The notes under the pieces are model-generated. The model saw only the letters and a program-made list of their open reading frames with translations. It was not told where the DNA came from and did not search any database. From contig NC_014225.1 of assembly GCF_000092785.1 (NCBI RefSeq), positions 1,377,340-1,441,339 of the forward strand: a stretch of DNA of 64,000 nt, in the 5' to 3' direction. The position numbers were made by a program, and so were the translations under genes. This stretch comes from Waddlia chondrophila WSU 86-1044. GTDB taxonomy: Bacteria > Chlamydiota > Chlamydiia > Chlamydiales > Waddliaceae. Below are positions 1 to 9,059 of this stretch, in pieces; the stretch's first letter is position 1, and each line of letters starts with the position of its first letter.

Positions 1-3000
1 TCGGTCCGGAAGGAGGGGCCGGCGGAGGGAAAGTCGTTGCCAGCGGACCTCCTCAAAAAATCGCCAAGCTCCCCACTCCAACAGGAGTTGCCGTCTATGC
101 AGCCCTCCATCCGAAAAGAAAAGAGCAAGTTTCCTCCGCGCTGAAAAAAGCTAAAGAATCGGGCAAAAAGCGAAAAGAGCGGGAGGCAGCAGCCATTCAT
201 TCAATCACAATCGAAAGCGCTGAACAAAACAACCTAAAACGCGTTTCCGTAAAAATTCCCAGAGAAAAGCTTACCGTCTGTACAGGCCCTTCCGGATCGG
301 GAAAAAGTTCCCTCGCCTTCGATACCGTGTACGCGGAAGGCCAGCGCCGTTATATTGAATCCCTTTCCCCTTATGCCAGGCAATTCGTCAAACAATCTCC
401 AAAACCTAAAGTCGGAAAAGTTGAAGGGCTTTCACCAGCTATCGCAATCGAGCAAAAAGCGCATGCAGGAAACCCTCGATCAACCATAGGTACGATGACT
501 GAAATCTATGATTATCTGCGCGTACTTTGGGCCAGGATAGGCGTTCCCCACTGTCCGGAGACAGGAGAAAAAATCCGCTCAATCAGCAAAGAGTATGTTG
601 TCGATCAAGTCATGAGCTGGAATGAGGGAGAGAAAATCCAGGTCCTTGCACCTATCGAGCTTAGAAAAAACGAAAAATTCGAAGATATCGTTGAGCGGCA
701 TCAAAAGCAAGGCTTTGTGAGAGTTAGGCTAAACGACCACTATTTTCCATTGGAAGACAGTGCTTTGCTGCAAGCATTCGACAAGAAACGAAAAAACAGC
801 CTGCTTCTTGTTATCGACAGATTGGTCATCAATTCCTCAATTCGCCACCGCCTTTTCGAAGCGATTGAAACAGCTTCCAACATCGGTCAAAAAAAACTGA
901 TCATCGTCAGAAAAGACAAAGACATTGCCTTCAATTTAGCCTTTGCCGTTCCCAGCACCGGAAAATCCTATCCTGAAATCACCCCTCACAGCTTTGCCTT
1001 CAATACCCAAGAAGGGATGTGCCACGACTGCACAGGGCTCGGGATTCAATACGGCGCAAACCTGGCCAGGCAAAAAGAGTTGATGCTGTTTTCAACGATT
1101 CATCTTCTCAATACTCTATGGCAGGAAAAAGGAAACCTGGAGGCAGCCCATCACTTGGAAATCATTCTCAAACAGGAAAACATCGACCCGTACTCTCCCC
1201 TGAATGAGCTGAGCGAAAAGCAGCTGCATTTAATTTTCAACGGGTCTCCGGATGATGTCTGGTATGATAGCCCTTATGGATTCCGTTTTCGCTGGATCGG
1301 AATCAATCACGTCTTAGCCAAAGCGGGTAAAAGCGGAAAATCAGACCTTCGCTCTCCTCTCATCCCTCTTTTAGACGAGATGACCTGTATGTCCTGCAAA
1401 GGAAGCCGATTGAATCCTCTGGCACGAAATGTGACAATTAATGAACTTTCAATCAGTGACTTTTGCGCCCTTCCGATTGATCAAACTCTTTTATTCATCA
1501 AAAAAATCAACATTTCCGCCGCCGAAAGTCAATTAATGGAAGAAGTGTTCACACAGCTGAATCATCGGCTGCGTTTTCTTAACGAAGTGGGCCTGGGTTA
1601 TCTCTCTCTTAACCGTAAAGCGCCTACCCTTTCAGGAGGGGAGACTCAGCGCATCCGTTTGGCAAGGCAGCTTGGCAGCGGTCTCACCGGCGTGCTATAT
1701 GTTTTGGACGAGCCAACGATTGGCCTCCACCCTTACGACAATGACCAACTGAATCATGCCCTATCCCAGCTGAAAACATTGGGGAACACTTTACTGATGG
1801 TAGAGCACGATCCGCAAACAATTCAGATTGCCGATTATATTCTAGACTTCGGCCCTAAATCCGGTGAACATGGAGGGCATATCATTGCCCAAGGAACCTA
1901 TAAGCAGATCTTGCGCAACAAACACTCTTTATCGGGAAAATACCTTAGCGGAAAAGAGGCGATACCGCTTCCGCAAAAAAGACGCACACCAAAAAAAGGC
2001 TGGTTATCAATTAAAAATGCCTGCGCGCACAACCTGAAAAATCTCTCTTTGGAAATCCCTATAGGAACATTGTCCTGTTTGACAGGAGTTTCCGGATCAG
2101 GAAAATCCACACTCTTGCAAAAAGTCATTCAGCCTGCGGTAGAACAGGGTTTATTGACTCACAACGTTGTCGAATTCCCTAAAATAGGAGCTGTGAAAGG
2201 GATCGATCATTTTGACAAACTGATCGTTATTGATCAAAATCCCATTGGACACACCTCTAGATCCGATGTCTGCACTTATGTCGATGTGCTCACCCGCATC
2301 CGAGAGTTTTTCGCCGCTCTTCCCGCTGCTAAAGCCAAAGGGTTGATGCCGCGCCACTTCAGTTACAATCATCGCAAAGGAATGTGCTCTAATTGCTGGG
2401 GAATGGGATATAAAAAAGTGGAAATGCACTTTCTTCCTCCTGTAAGGATCCAATGCGACCAGTGCCACGGTTTGCGGCTGAATCCTTTAAGTTTGGAAGT
2501 GATGTATAAAGGAAAAAATCTAGGGCAATACCTGGAAATGACTGTAGAGGATGCTAGAATCGTCTTTGAAAACCACCCCCGCATTGCAAGGATTTTAGAC
2601 ACTCTGATTTCTGTCGGTCTTGGATACCTTCGGCTTGGCCAGGAAATGGCCTCTCTTTCCGGCGGTGAAGCTCAACGGATCAAACTCTCAAGAGAACTCG
2701 CAAAACGTTCAACAGGCAAAACGCTCTATCTTCTTGACGAACCCACGACAGGACTGCATCAAGACGATATCCAGAAACTTTTGAAAGTCTTGCACACTCT
2801 TGTCGACAAGGGAAACACGGCTATCGTCATCGAGCATCATCTCGACTTCATTAAGAATGCTGATTATGTTGCCGATCTCGGTCCGGGAGCCGGCGCTTCA
2901 GGCGGAGATCTGATCTTTGCAGGCAGTCCCGAAGGATTGGCAGCTTGCAAACGTTCAAAAACTGCAGGTTACTTAGTCGGTCTTGAAGAAGTAAAGGCTC

Positions 3001-3026
3001 CGAGGGAAAAATTGCATCTCTCCTGA
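1..3026 (+). CDS. uvrA: Excinuclease ABC subunit A, C-terminal part of a double-length chlamydial UvrA (5' end outside window)
   Basis: ATPase and damage-recognition subunit of nucleotide excision repair. The frame is open from the first full codon at base 3, giving about 1007 visible residues. The first ~35 residues (beginning GPEGGAGGGK) look like the tail of a complete upstream UvrA copy; a whole second UvrA follows: Walker A GPSGSGKSS at 285-311, CHDC at ~1019, CMSCKG at ~1387, signature LSGGETQR at ~1628 with LDEPTIGLH, second Walker A GVSGSGKST at ~2085, zinc module CSNC (~2385) / CDQC (~2457), second signature LSGGEAQR (~2651) with LDEPTTGLH. The CxxC that normally opens the first zinc module of a UvrA is absent. 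Tandem double UvrA is known from Chlamydiae. A GTG at 327 lies inside the conserved core and is not a start. Confidence 0.95.
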   Translation, partial: GPEGGAGGGKVVASGPPQKIAKLPTPTGVAVYAALHPKRKEQVSSALKKAKESGKKRKEREAAAIHSITIESAEQNNLKRVSVKIPREKLTVCTGPSGSGKSSLAFDTVYAEGQRRYIESLSPYARQFVKQSPKPKVGKVEGLSPAIAIEQKAHAGNPRSTIGTMTEIYDYLRVLWARIGVPHCPETGEKIRSISKEYVVDQVMSWNEGEKIQVLAPIELRKNEKFEDIVERHQKQGFVRVRLNDHYFPLEDSALLQAFDKKRKNSLLLVIDRLVINSSIRHRLFEAIETASNIGQKKLIIVRKDKDIAFNLAFAVPSTGKSYPEITPHSFAFNTQEGMCHDCTGLGIQYGANLARQKELMLFSTIHLLNTLWQEKGNLEAAHHLEIILKQENIDPYSPLNELSEKQLHLIFNGSPDDVWYDSPYGFRFRWIGINHVLAKAGKSGKSDLRSPLIPLLDEMTCMSCKGSRLNPLARNVTINELSISDFCALPIDQTLLFIKKINISAAESQLMEEVFTQLNHRLRFLNEVGLGYLSLNRKAPTLSGGETQRIRLARQLGSGLTGVLYVLDEPTIGLHPYDNDQLNHALSQLKTLGNTLLMVEHDPQTIQIADYILDFGPKSGEHGGHIIAQGTYKQILRNKHSLSGKYLSGKEAIPLPQKRRTPKKGWLSIKNACAHNLKNLSLEIPIGTLSCLTGVSGSGKSTLLQKVIQPAVEQGLLTHNVVEFPKIGAVKGIDHFDKLIVIDQNPIGHTSRSDVCTYVDVLTRIREFFAALPAAKAKGLMPRHFSYNHRKGMCSNCWGMGYKKVEMHFLPPVRIQCDQCHGLRLNPLSLEVMYKGKNLGQYLEMTVEDARIVFENHPRIARILDTLISVGLGYLRLGQEMASLSGGEAQRIKLSRELAKRSTGKTLYLLDEPTTGLHQDDIQKLLKVLHTLVDKGNTAIVIEHHLDFIKNADYVADLGPGAGASGGDLIFAGSPEGLAACKRSKTAGYLVGLEEVKAPREKLHLS

Positions 3027-3105
3027 GAACAGAAAATGATGGAAATCGCAAGAATTTTACTAGGAACATGGTGAAACCTTGCAATTTTTCCCAAGAGAAC
3101 CTGTA

Positions 3106-3229
3106 CTTGCGAGCGAAAAAATTGCTATTTTTGAAACACAAAACCAGCTCCCTGACGAGCTCAACTCCTGAGAGTTGGGCGAGGAGGGAAGCTAAATTTT
3201 GTGTAAAAAGAGCATTTTTGCGCCGCAAG
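3106..3229. repeat. Long imperfect inverted repeat between convergent genes
   Basis: Left arm 3106-3167 and right arm 3172-3229 flank a 4-base loop CTGA. Matching blocks from outside in are CTTGCG/CGCAAG, runs of A against runs of T, TTGCT/AGCA, ACACAAAA/TTTTGTGT, AGCTCCC/GGGAAGCT and CAACTC/GAGTTG. It fills most of the gap between the ends of uvrA and the leftward gene at 3251, so a bidirectional terminator is the simplest role. The arm length is far beyond a normal terminator, so a fold-back element or structured RNA is also possible. The structure is read by eye, not folded. Confidence 0.55.
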
Positions 3230-3250
3230 GACTTTTTCAAGGCCGACTAC

Positions 3251-4420
3251 TTAAGGAGTATTCTCTAGTAAAAGCTTTTGCTCCCCTTTGAGCATAGATT
3301 CATAGAGCTGGTGAAGACAATCGTGTATTTGTCTTTGAACTTCTCCATCGACATCAGGATCTACAACAGAGAAATAAGGAATCTTTCCACACGATTTATG
3401 AAGACAGTTCAAGCTTCCAGTCTGCTCCAGCGACATTTCCGGCAACTTCCAATAACTCCCAAGAAAACGCAAATGGATTGTGTCGTCACTGTGAGCTAAT
3501 AAATACACCACGCGCATTGTCGGATCAAACAAACGGTTATCCAAATGCTCAACCGGCGTTGGATTAGATAACGCATAAGCCTCGACAATAAAAGAGCCGC
3601 TTTGGTCGTACGCCCAATACCGATAAGAGGGATCTGGATCGTCAAAAAGATTTTCTCCACCATTGAGAATATAGTCCAAAGTTTCATCTAGTTCGGATGA
3701 AGAGCAAATAATCACCCCGTTTCCCTTCGCCGCCCTTCTAGGCTTGATCACAACATATTCCGAAGCGATCTCTTCCATGATTTGATTGCACAAAGATGGA
3801 GAATATTCTTTCGGATATAAGTTCCAGCTCGGTTTAAACCGCTCCAGCTCCGCTTTAGTAAAAAGCAGGGTCATCCTCAGTTTATCGCCACAGTAGCTCC
3901 TTGTGGCTTCATCAATAATCAATACATTGGGGTACTTTTCTTTAAATTGTGCAAAAGGATTGAGAGAACTGTGCCTGGCAAAGAGAATGCCGCCAAAATC
4001 AGAAATCGATACCGCCTTTTCATGATTCAAACTAGCAACCAACTGAAACTCCGGATCATTGATCAACTCTTCAATCGTCTCAAATCCTCTCCATCCAATT
4101 GCCGTTAATGCCCCTGCAGTCAGTGGATCGCAAAGGTCATTTTTTAAGAACCAACCTCGATTGTGATACTCTTTCAAAGCTTCTGCCAAATTGCGCACAA
4201 TCAACCCCGTCCCTTCATGTGCAAAGTCATATCCTATAAAACGAGAGCCTCTCCCTTGTTGAACCTCACAGATTTGCACCCCTTGTTGATCATTAAATTT
4301 CAAATCGGCAACCAGATAGGAAATATCTGGAAGCAATTGCCGTTCGTCCCCCTCTTCTACTGCGGATAAATGAAGGATTGAGGAAATACACAAAACGATT
4401 AAAAAGTGAAAAGTTCGCAT
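3251..4420 (-). CDS. Secreted ATP-grasp-like protein of unknown substrate
   Basis: 389 residues. Residues 1-20 are a signal peptide (hydrophobic, LHLSA then VEEGD). The C-terminal half resembles an ATP-grasp fold: VVIKPRRAAKGNGVIIC (about 223-239) fits the lysine strand plus glycine-rich loop, FIVEAY (~278) the linker strand, and TMRVVYLL (~301) the arginine/metal strand. I do not recognise the substrate, and an exported ATP-grasp enzyme would lack ATP outside the cytoplasm, so either the export signal is misleading or the fold serves another purpose. Monocistronic, convergent with uvrA, and the stop codon abuts the inverted repeat at 3106-3229. Confidence 0.55.
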   Translation of the reverse strand: MRTFHFLIVLCISSILHLSAVEEGDERQLLPDISYLVADLKFNDQQGVQICEVQQGRGSRFIGYDFAHEGTGLIVRNLAEALKEYHNRGWFLKNDLCDPLTAGALTAIGWRGFETIEELINDPEFQLVASLNHEKAVSISDFGGILFARHSSLNPFAQFKEKYPNVLIIDEATRSYCGDKLRMTLLFTKAELERFKPSWNLYPKEYSPSLCNQIMEEIASEYVVIKPRRAAKGNGVIICSSSELDETLDYILNGGENLFDDPDPSYRYWAYDQSGSFIVEAYALSNPTPVEHLDNRLFDPTMRVVYLLAHSDDTIHLRFLGSYWKLPEMSLEQTGSLNCLHKSCGKIPYFSVVDPDVDGEVQRQIHDCLHQLYESMLKGEQKLLLENTP

Positions 4421-4501
4421 GAACAGACCTTAGGATTCAGGATTAGATTCAGATCATATAAATTTAAGTAAATTTCGGGCAAAGGGATTTTCACTTAAAG
4501 C

Positions 4502-4563
4502 ATGAACCTATCCGTATATTCAAATTTGGCATCTTTTCTTCCTTTTTATGCGGATAGATTCAT
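4502..4563. repeat. AACCTATCC/GGATAGATT hairpin repeat, copy 1
   Basis: A 62-base element with ends ATGAACCTATCCG (4502-4514) and CGGATAGATTCAT (4551-4563), complementary at 12 of 13 positions, around an AT-rich core containing TATTCAAATTTGGCATC. The left half is nearly identical to 11811-11858 (start of the Mur ligase gene) and resembles the complement of 27531-27575; 9897-9928 is a shorter relative. It is the only structure seen in the 285-base gap 4421-4705; the rest of that gap is AT-rich and presumably holds promoters for the divergent genes at 4420 and 4706. Confidence 0.6.
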
Positions 4564-4705
4564 GAATTCTAATCAACAAAAGTTCTTAATATATACCGAA
4601 CCAACTTCAAGAATCGGTATAAAACAAGCATAAACATTTTTATTGAAAAAATATTTACAAAAATTATTATATAATTAAGAAATAAAATAAAAACAGGTTT
4701 TAATC

Positions 4706-6028
4706 ATGTCTTTAAGTTTAGATAGATTGAATTCAAGCCTTCAGCCGTTGATTTTCGCAACAAACAAAAAAGAATTGCTTGAATGTTATCAATACGCCAA
4801 GAAAGCGACCGAAAGCAAGAATTTATCTGATTTAATCAATAAAATACATACAGCATTAAAAGAAAATAAAAACATCGATTCTCTTCAAAGATTATCGAAA
4901 TTGGAAAAAGGACTGCGTTGTTTACGGGATTATCACAAAATCGTATCTCATTCAGAAAAAAAACTACTTACTCGCCTATTTATTTGGATATTCCCAAAAT
5001 CAGAACGCGCTCAAAAAATCATGGAGCAAGACAAATCAACTTTTCAACATTCAGAACTGCTTTTGCATGTGGTGGAAGGAAAAGAGGAAAAAAACCGTTT
5101 AAAACAGTTTTCCTTGAAGATTCACCTTGGCACAAAAAAAGACCCAAGAAAAGCTTTTATCTCATCACTCATTCGCAACCCCACATTTCAGGAAAACGCA
5201 GGTATTGCAATCACAAAACTCATCAATCCAGAAAGTGATCAAAAAAGCGCGCTTAAAGATCTACATAAGATGATGTTAACCCTGTTTCAAAGACACGGGG
5301 GAGAAAACATTCCGAAAGCCGATCTATCAGACATTTACGCTGCAGCGATCATCGCTTCCGAACACTACTTAAGCAGCTACAAAGTGGGCCAATTAGTCGA
5401 ACTGGCGTATACTCCAATGGATTTAGATCCACTGTCCGAAGAGAACAATGCTCTTTCCCAGCTCCTTCTAGTATTTGCTACAGTAGATGGTGAAGAGACA
5501 CGTAAGATTATGGACAACACAACCCCTCTATCCTCCTACTTTCTTGCCAAAAAAACTCCTTCTCTTAAAAAAATGCTGAGTGAAGCATATAATAATATCT
5601 GGAAGGCAAAATCCGATAGACACAATCAATTCATTCTAAGGCTTATTGACGACAAAGAATTTCAAGAAATATCGAAGCAAGTGATCAACGATTTAACCAA
5701 CCCAAAAAGGCCGATAGAAGAAAGGTTACAGAAAATTGCAGAAATAATGAATGCGCAAGAAGATAAGTACTTACAGCCTCGGAAAGGAGAAGACAAATTA
5801 AGAGAAGAAGACAGGATAGAATACCACTTAGACTTTTATCTTGCTATGTGGATAGCTGCAAGAGATCAGGTTGATGCAAAAGCTTTGTTCGGTGCTCAAA
5901 CCCTGCTTGCCATGCGCTTAAAGATTGAACCCACAGGGAAGGAAAGCAACACGCAAGCGACAATGAGTACCGCACTGACGTTTGTAGAGGAAATGTCCAA
6001 ATCCAAATGGTTAGAACGACAAGAATGA
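4706..6028 (+). CDS. Hypothetical helical protein, probably lineage-specific
   Basis: 440 residues starting at an ATG behind an AT-rich leader (ribosome site AGG, weak). I recognise no family. The sequence is rich in Lys, Glu, Gln and Leu and reads as all-helical with no signal peptide, membrane span or cysteine motif; residues ~150-260 have a helical-repeat feel (alternating amphipathic segments such as ISSLIRNPTFQENAGIAIT). It converges on the gene at 6036 with only 7 bases between, so the two 3' ends share a terminator or read into one another. The setting among accessory genes fits an effector or a lineage-specific factor, but nothing in the sequence shows this directly. Confidence 0.6.
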   Translation: MSLSLDRLNSSLQPLIFATNKKELLECYQYAKKATESKNLSDLINKIHTALKENKNIDSLQRLSKLEKGLRCLRDYHKIVSHSEKKLLTRLFIWIFPKSERAQKIMEQDKSTFQHSELLLHVVEGKEEKNRLKQFSLKIHLGTKKDPRKAFISSLIRNPTFQENAGIAITKLINPESDQKSALKDLHKMMLTLFQRHGGENIPKADLSDIYAAAIIASEHYLSSYKVGQLVELAYTPMDLDPLSEENNALSQLLLVFATVDGEETRKIMDNTTPLSSYFLAKKTPSLKKMLSEAYNNIWKAKSDRHNQFILRLIDDKEFQEISKQVINDLTNPKRPIEERLQKIAEIMNAQEDKYLQPRKGEDKLREEDRIEYHLDFYLAMWIAARDQVDAKALFGAQTLLAMRLKIEPTGKESNTQATMSTALTFVEEMSKSKWLERQE

Positions 6029-6035
6029 TCATTTT

Positions 6036-7520
6036 TTAACTTCTGCGAACAGCATAAGCTTCGAAGCTATTGAATCCAAGGTTCTCATCTTCAGTCATAC
6101 CAGGATAGCTAGTTTTCGGGAAAATTTCTTTGATTTTTTTGATTAATTCATCCGTGTTGCAGCTCTCGATATAAGCCCCTTTACCATTTGTGCCATGAGG
6201 GTCAAACAACCAGTACTTTCCGTCTGGGCGAATCACAATAGTAATTGTCATATTAGATTTTGTCATCACTAAAGCAACAGGTTTAGGCAGATCTTTAGAA
6301 TCAGAAGCTTTTTCCATCATTTTTGCAAAGCTATCCAAAGTTCCTGCATAAGGATTTCCTTCGGCTGAAAATGGATTGTCTACGTCGCGAAATTCCAAGC
6401 GCTTCAACTCAAATGTATTGAGTTCATAATTTTCAACCGAAGTGTGTTCAACAACCCCTCCAACTTTGAAACGATTGTAATCTGCCACTCCTTCGACAAG
6501 AATATCATCGATTAGACCAGCGTTAACTTGATCGGGCGAAGCCTCTAACAACATTTCTGCTGCTTTCAAACAAATGCATGTGCATGCAGATTTACCCGCA
6601 TTGTCAAGTAAAGGATCATACTGTGTTATATTTGCCTCAATTCTCGAAAAAGCGGCCAAACTGTCTTGTTCTTCTTCAGGCATTTTGTTTTCTACGAAAG
6701 CATAAGCATTAAAAAAATTGATCGGTAGTGAATCCTGCTGATCCCCTTCCAAATCGACAAATGGAAAAAAATCTCCAAGTTTTTTCACAAACTGATCTTC
6801 GCTGCTAAATTTCCTGACATAGGTTCCATCACTGCCACACGAACCAAACAACCAAAATTCTCCGGATGGACGGATCACAACAAGAGCTGTCTTAAATACA
6901 CTTTTAATAATTAAAGCTGTCGGCTTAGGTAAATCTTGAGCAGCTTTCGCTATCATTTCTTTGAATTGATTGACTGTTCCTGAATAAGGGGGTTTTCCGT
7001 ATGAAAAACCCTCCTTCTCATCGAATTTCCATCGCTTCAGTCCAAATTCACCAGATTCATGAGACTCAATATCGTAATCTTCCTCTCTTTCAACAGGAAT
7101 TTCATCGATTAAATCAGCGTTAACTTGATCGGGCGAAGCCTCCAATAACCTTTTTGCTATTTTCAAGTAAATGCCTGTAGATCCATCCTCAAGATCATGC
7201 TGTGTCTTATTATTTACCTTAATTTTTTGAGAATCCGCCAAACTGTCTCGTTCTTCTTCAGGTGTCTCAGGAGCCAACACCCTTTCACGCACCTCATCAA
7301 CTTTTGCCGCTTCTTTCGGAAGCTCGCCGCCGCTAAAGACTTTTACCGTGAACCGGAACATGGCAACTCCGCCAATCCCCAAAGCAAAAAAAGAAACGGT
7401 TCCAGCTAATGCGGTCAATCCAACCACAGCAGCTTTTGACCAAAATCCCAGGTTTTTGAAATGCTGGACGGTATTTGGAAATTGACTGGAAAATGGATTG
7501 AAATATTCAGATACTCTCAT
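6036..7520 (-). CDS. Tandem-domain cysteine-protease-like protein (Cys...Asp-x-His-Gly), N-terminal copy degenerate
   Basis: 494 residues. A hydrophobic stretch at ~30-58 suggests membrane anchoring. Two copies of one domain follow, offset by ~199 residues, each containing LLEASPDQVNA and an RPxGxxWLF strand. Copy 2 has KSACTCICLKA (Cys313, 315, 317) and WLFDPHGTNG (Asp440-x-His442); copy 1 replaces the cysteines with Ser114, Gly116 and Tyr118 and the DPH with GSC (226-228). Cys followed ~125 residues later by Asp-x-His-Gly is the catalytic layout of herpesvirus tegument (UL36/peptidase C76) deubiquitinases, so copy 2 may be an active papain-fold enzyme and copy 1 a dead duplicate. That is inference from motifs. 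The protein at 45228 shares the motifs. Confidence 0.6.
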   Translation of the reverse strand: MRVSEYFNPFSSQFPNTVQHFKNLGFWSKAAVVGLTALAGTVSFFALGIGGVAMFRFTVKVFSGGELPKEAAKVDEVRERVLAPETPEEERDSLADSQKIKVNNKTQHDLEDGSTGIYLKIAKRLLEASPDQVNADLIDEIPVEREEDYDIESHESGEFGLKRWKFDEKEGFSYGKPPYSGTVNQFKEMIAKAAQDLPKPTALIIKSVFKTALVVIRPSGEFWLFGSCGSDGTYVRKFSSEDQFVKKLGDFFPFVDLEGDQQDSLPINFFNAYAFVENKMPEEEQDSLAAFSRIEANITQYDPLLDNAGKSACTCICLKAAEMLLEASPDQVNAGLIDDILVEGVADYNRFKVGGVVEHTSVENYELNTFELKRLEFRDVDNPFSAEGNPYAGTLDSFAKMMEKASDSKDLPKPVALVMTKSNMTITIVIRPDGKYWLFDPHGTNGKGAYIESCNTDELIKKIKEIFPKTSYPGMTEDENLGFNSFEAYAVRRS

Positions 7521-7600
7521 TGTATCAACATTTTTAATTAAATAAAAACATTACCTTTAAATTAAAATCAAAAACTTTTCTAGAGAAAAAACTCCTAAAA

Positions 7601-9058
7601 ATGGATCATACAGAAATGAAGTACATTATGACTCTTGACCAAGGCACAACCGGAATCAAAGTTTGTTTGTACGACAAGCAGGGACAAGCCGTTGCTAAAA
7701 GTACAAAAAACATTGAACAAATCTTTCCCAAACCGGGCTGGGTTGAGCATTGCCCTAAACAGCTTTGGGAGTCAACCCTTCCGCTAGCCGATCAAACCTT
7801 GGCACAAGCTAAAACGAGCTGGAATGAGATCGCTGCTATTGGAATCACAAATCAAAGGGAAACAACGATTCTTTGGGACGAAAAAACAGGCATTCCTCTT
7901 TATAACGCAATTGTCTGGCAATGCCGTCGGACCGCTTTTCTTTGCGAACAGTTAAAAAACGCCGGGCATGAAGCACGAATTCGAGAAAAAACTGGATTAG
8001 TGCTCGACCCTTATTTTTCTGCTACAAAAATCCGATGGATTCTCGATCACGCAAAAAACATTCCAACAACGACCAAATTTGGAACCGTTGATAGCTGGAT
8101 CATTTGGAATCTGAGTGGAAAAACAACACATGTGACCGATCCGACAAACGCTTCCCGCACCCTGCTATTCAATATTCATTCCAAGCAATGGGACGACGAA
8201 CTCCTTAACCTCTTCAAGATCGGCAAAGAGATCCTGCCTAAAGTAAAAACGTGCAGATTCGCCATGACAGATTCTCACTTAACCGGAGGAGTTTCCATTC
8301 CTATCGCCGGCGTTGCAGGAGACCAACAGTCTGCATTGTTCGGACAGAAATGCTGGAAAACGGGTGAAGCAAAAAGCACTTACGGTACAGGAATCTTTAT
8401 CGTCATGAACGAAGGGAAGCAGCTGTCCGATACTCCAAAAGGACTTCTGGCAACATTGGCATACAATGGCCAGAGAGAAATGTGTTACGCAACCGAAGGG
8501 TCGATTTTCATGGCGGGTGCCACTCTTGAGTGGCTTAAGAACAAACTGCAAATCATCAAATCTCCGCAAGAAGCCGATCAACTAGCTTCATCCATCCCCG
8601 ATAATGGCGGCGTCTATTTAATCCCTGCAATGGCTGGTCTGGGAGCCCCTCAATGGAATCCTGAAGCGCGAGGAATAATCAGCGGTCTGACGCAAGGATC
8701 TGGCAGGGCGCAAATCGCGCGTGCAGCGCTTGAGGCGATGGCCTACCAGACACGTGATGTTTTTGAGGAGATGAGCCGCCCTGTTTCCAAACTTAAAGTT
8801 GACGGCGGAGTCACTAAGTCAAATTTCCTGATGCAGTTTTTGGCAGATCAGTTGAGCATCTCGGTGATTAGATCAAAAGACACCGATCTCACATCCCGCG
8901 GCGCCGGATATCTTGCAGGTTTGAACGTTGGGTTTTGGGAATCCTGCGAAGAGATCCTTTCGTTAAACGAAGAAAGCGAAGAGGTTACCCCCTCCCTTCA
9001 AAACGGCGAAGAAAACTACCGTTTATGGAAACGTGCCTTCTCAGCAATAGACGGATAG
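7601..9058 (+). CDS. glpK: Glycerol kinase
   Basis: Phosphorylates glycerol to glycerol 3-phosphate with ATP in the cytoplasm. 485 residues, close to the usual ~500. FGGY-kinase hallmarks are MTLDQGTTGIKV at the N-terminus, GITNQRETT (~86), IVWQCRRTA (~105), GVAGDQQSALFGQ (~235), KSTYGTGIF (~260) and the C-terminal GGVTKSNFLMQFLAD (~408). The ATG at 7601 is used; an in-frame ATG at 7616 is an equally good start because neither has a clear ribosome site. No glpF or glpD is adjacent. It stands alone among accessory genes, its 3' end abutting the leftward gene at 9060. Confidence 0.95.
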   Translation: MDHTEMKYIMTLDQGTTGIKVCLYDKQGQAVAKSTKNIEQIFPKPGWVEHCPKQLWESTLPLADQTLAQAKTSWNEIAAIGITNQRETTILWDEKTGIPLYNAIVWQCRRTAFLCEQLKNAGHEARIREKTGLVLDPYFSATKIRWILDHAKNIPTTTKFGTVDSWIIWNLSGKTTHVTDPTNASRTLLFNIHSKQWDDELLNLFKIGKEILPKVKTCRFAMTDSHLTGGVSIPIAGVAGDQQSALFGQKCWKTGEAKSTYGTGIFIVMNEGKQLSDTPKGLLATLAYNGQREMCYATEGSIFMAGATLEWLKNKLQIIKSPQEADQLASSIPDNGGVYLIPAMAGLGAPQWNPEARGIISGLTQGSGRAQIARAALEAMAYQTRDVFEEMSRPVSKLKVDGGVTKSNFLMQFLADQLSISVIRSKDTDLTSRGAGYLAGLNVGFWESCEEILSLNEESEEVTPSLQNGEENYRLWKRAFSAIDG

Positions 9059-9059
9059 G

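Noticed and set aside
2851-3240. Leftward 129-residue reading frame across the uvrA end
   Set aside because: Lies antisense to conserved UvrA codons and the inverted repeat; no recognisable protein features.
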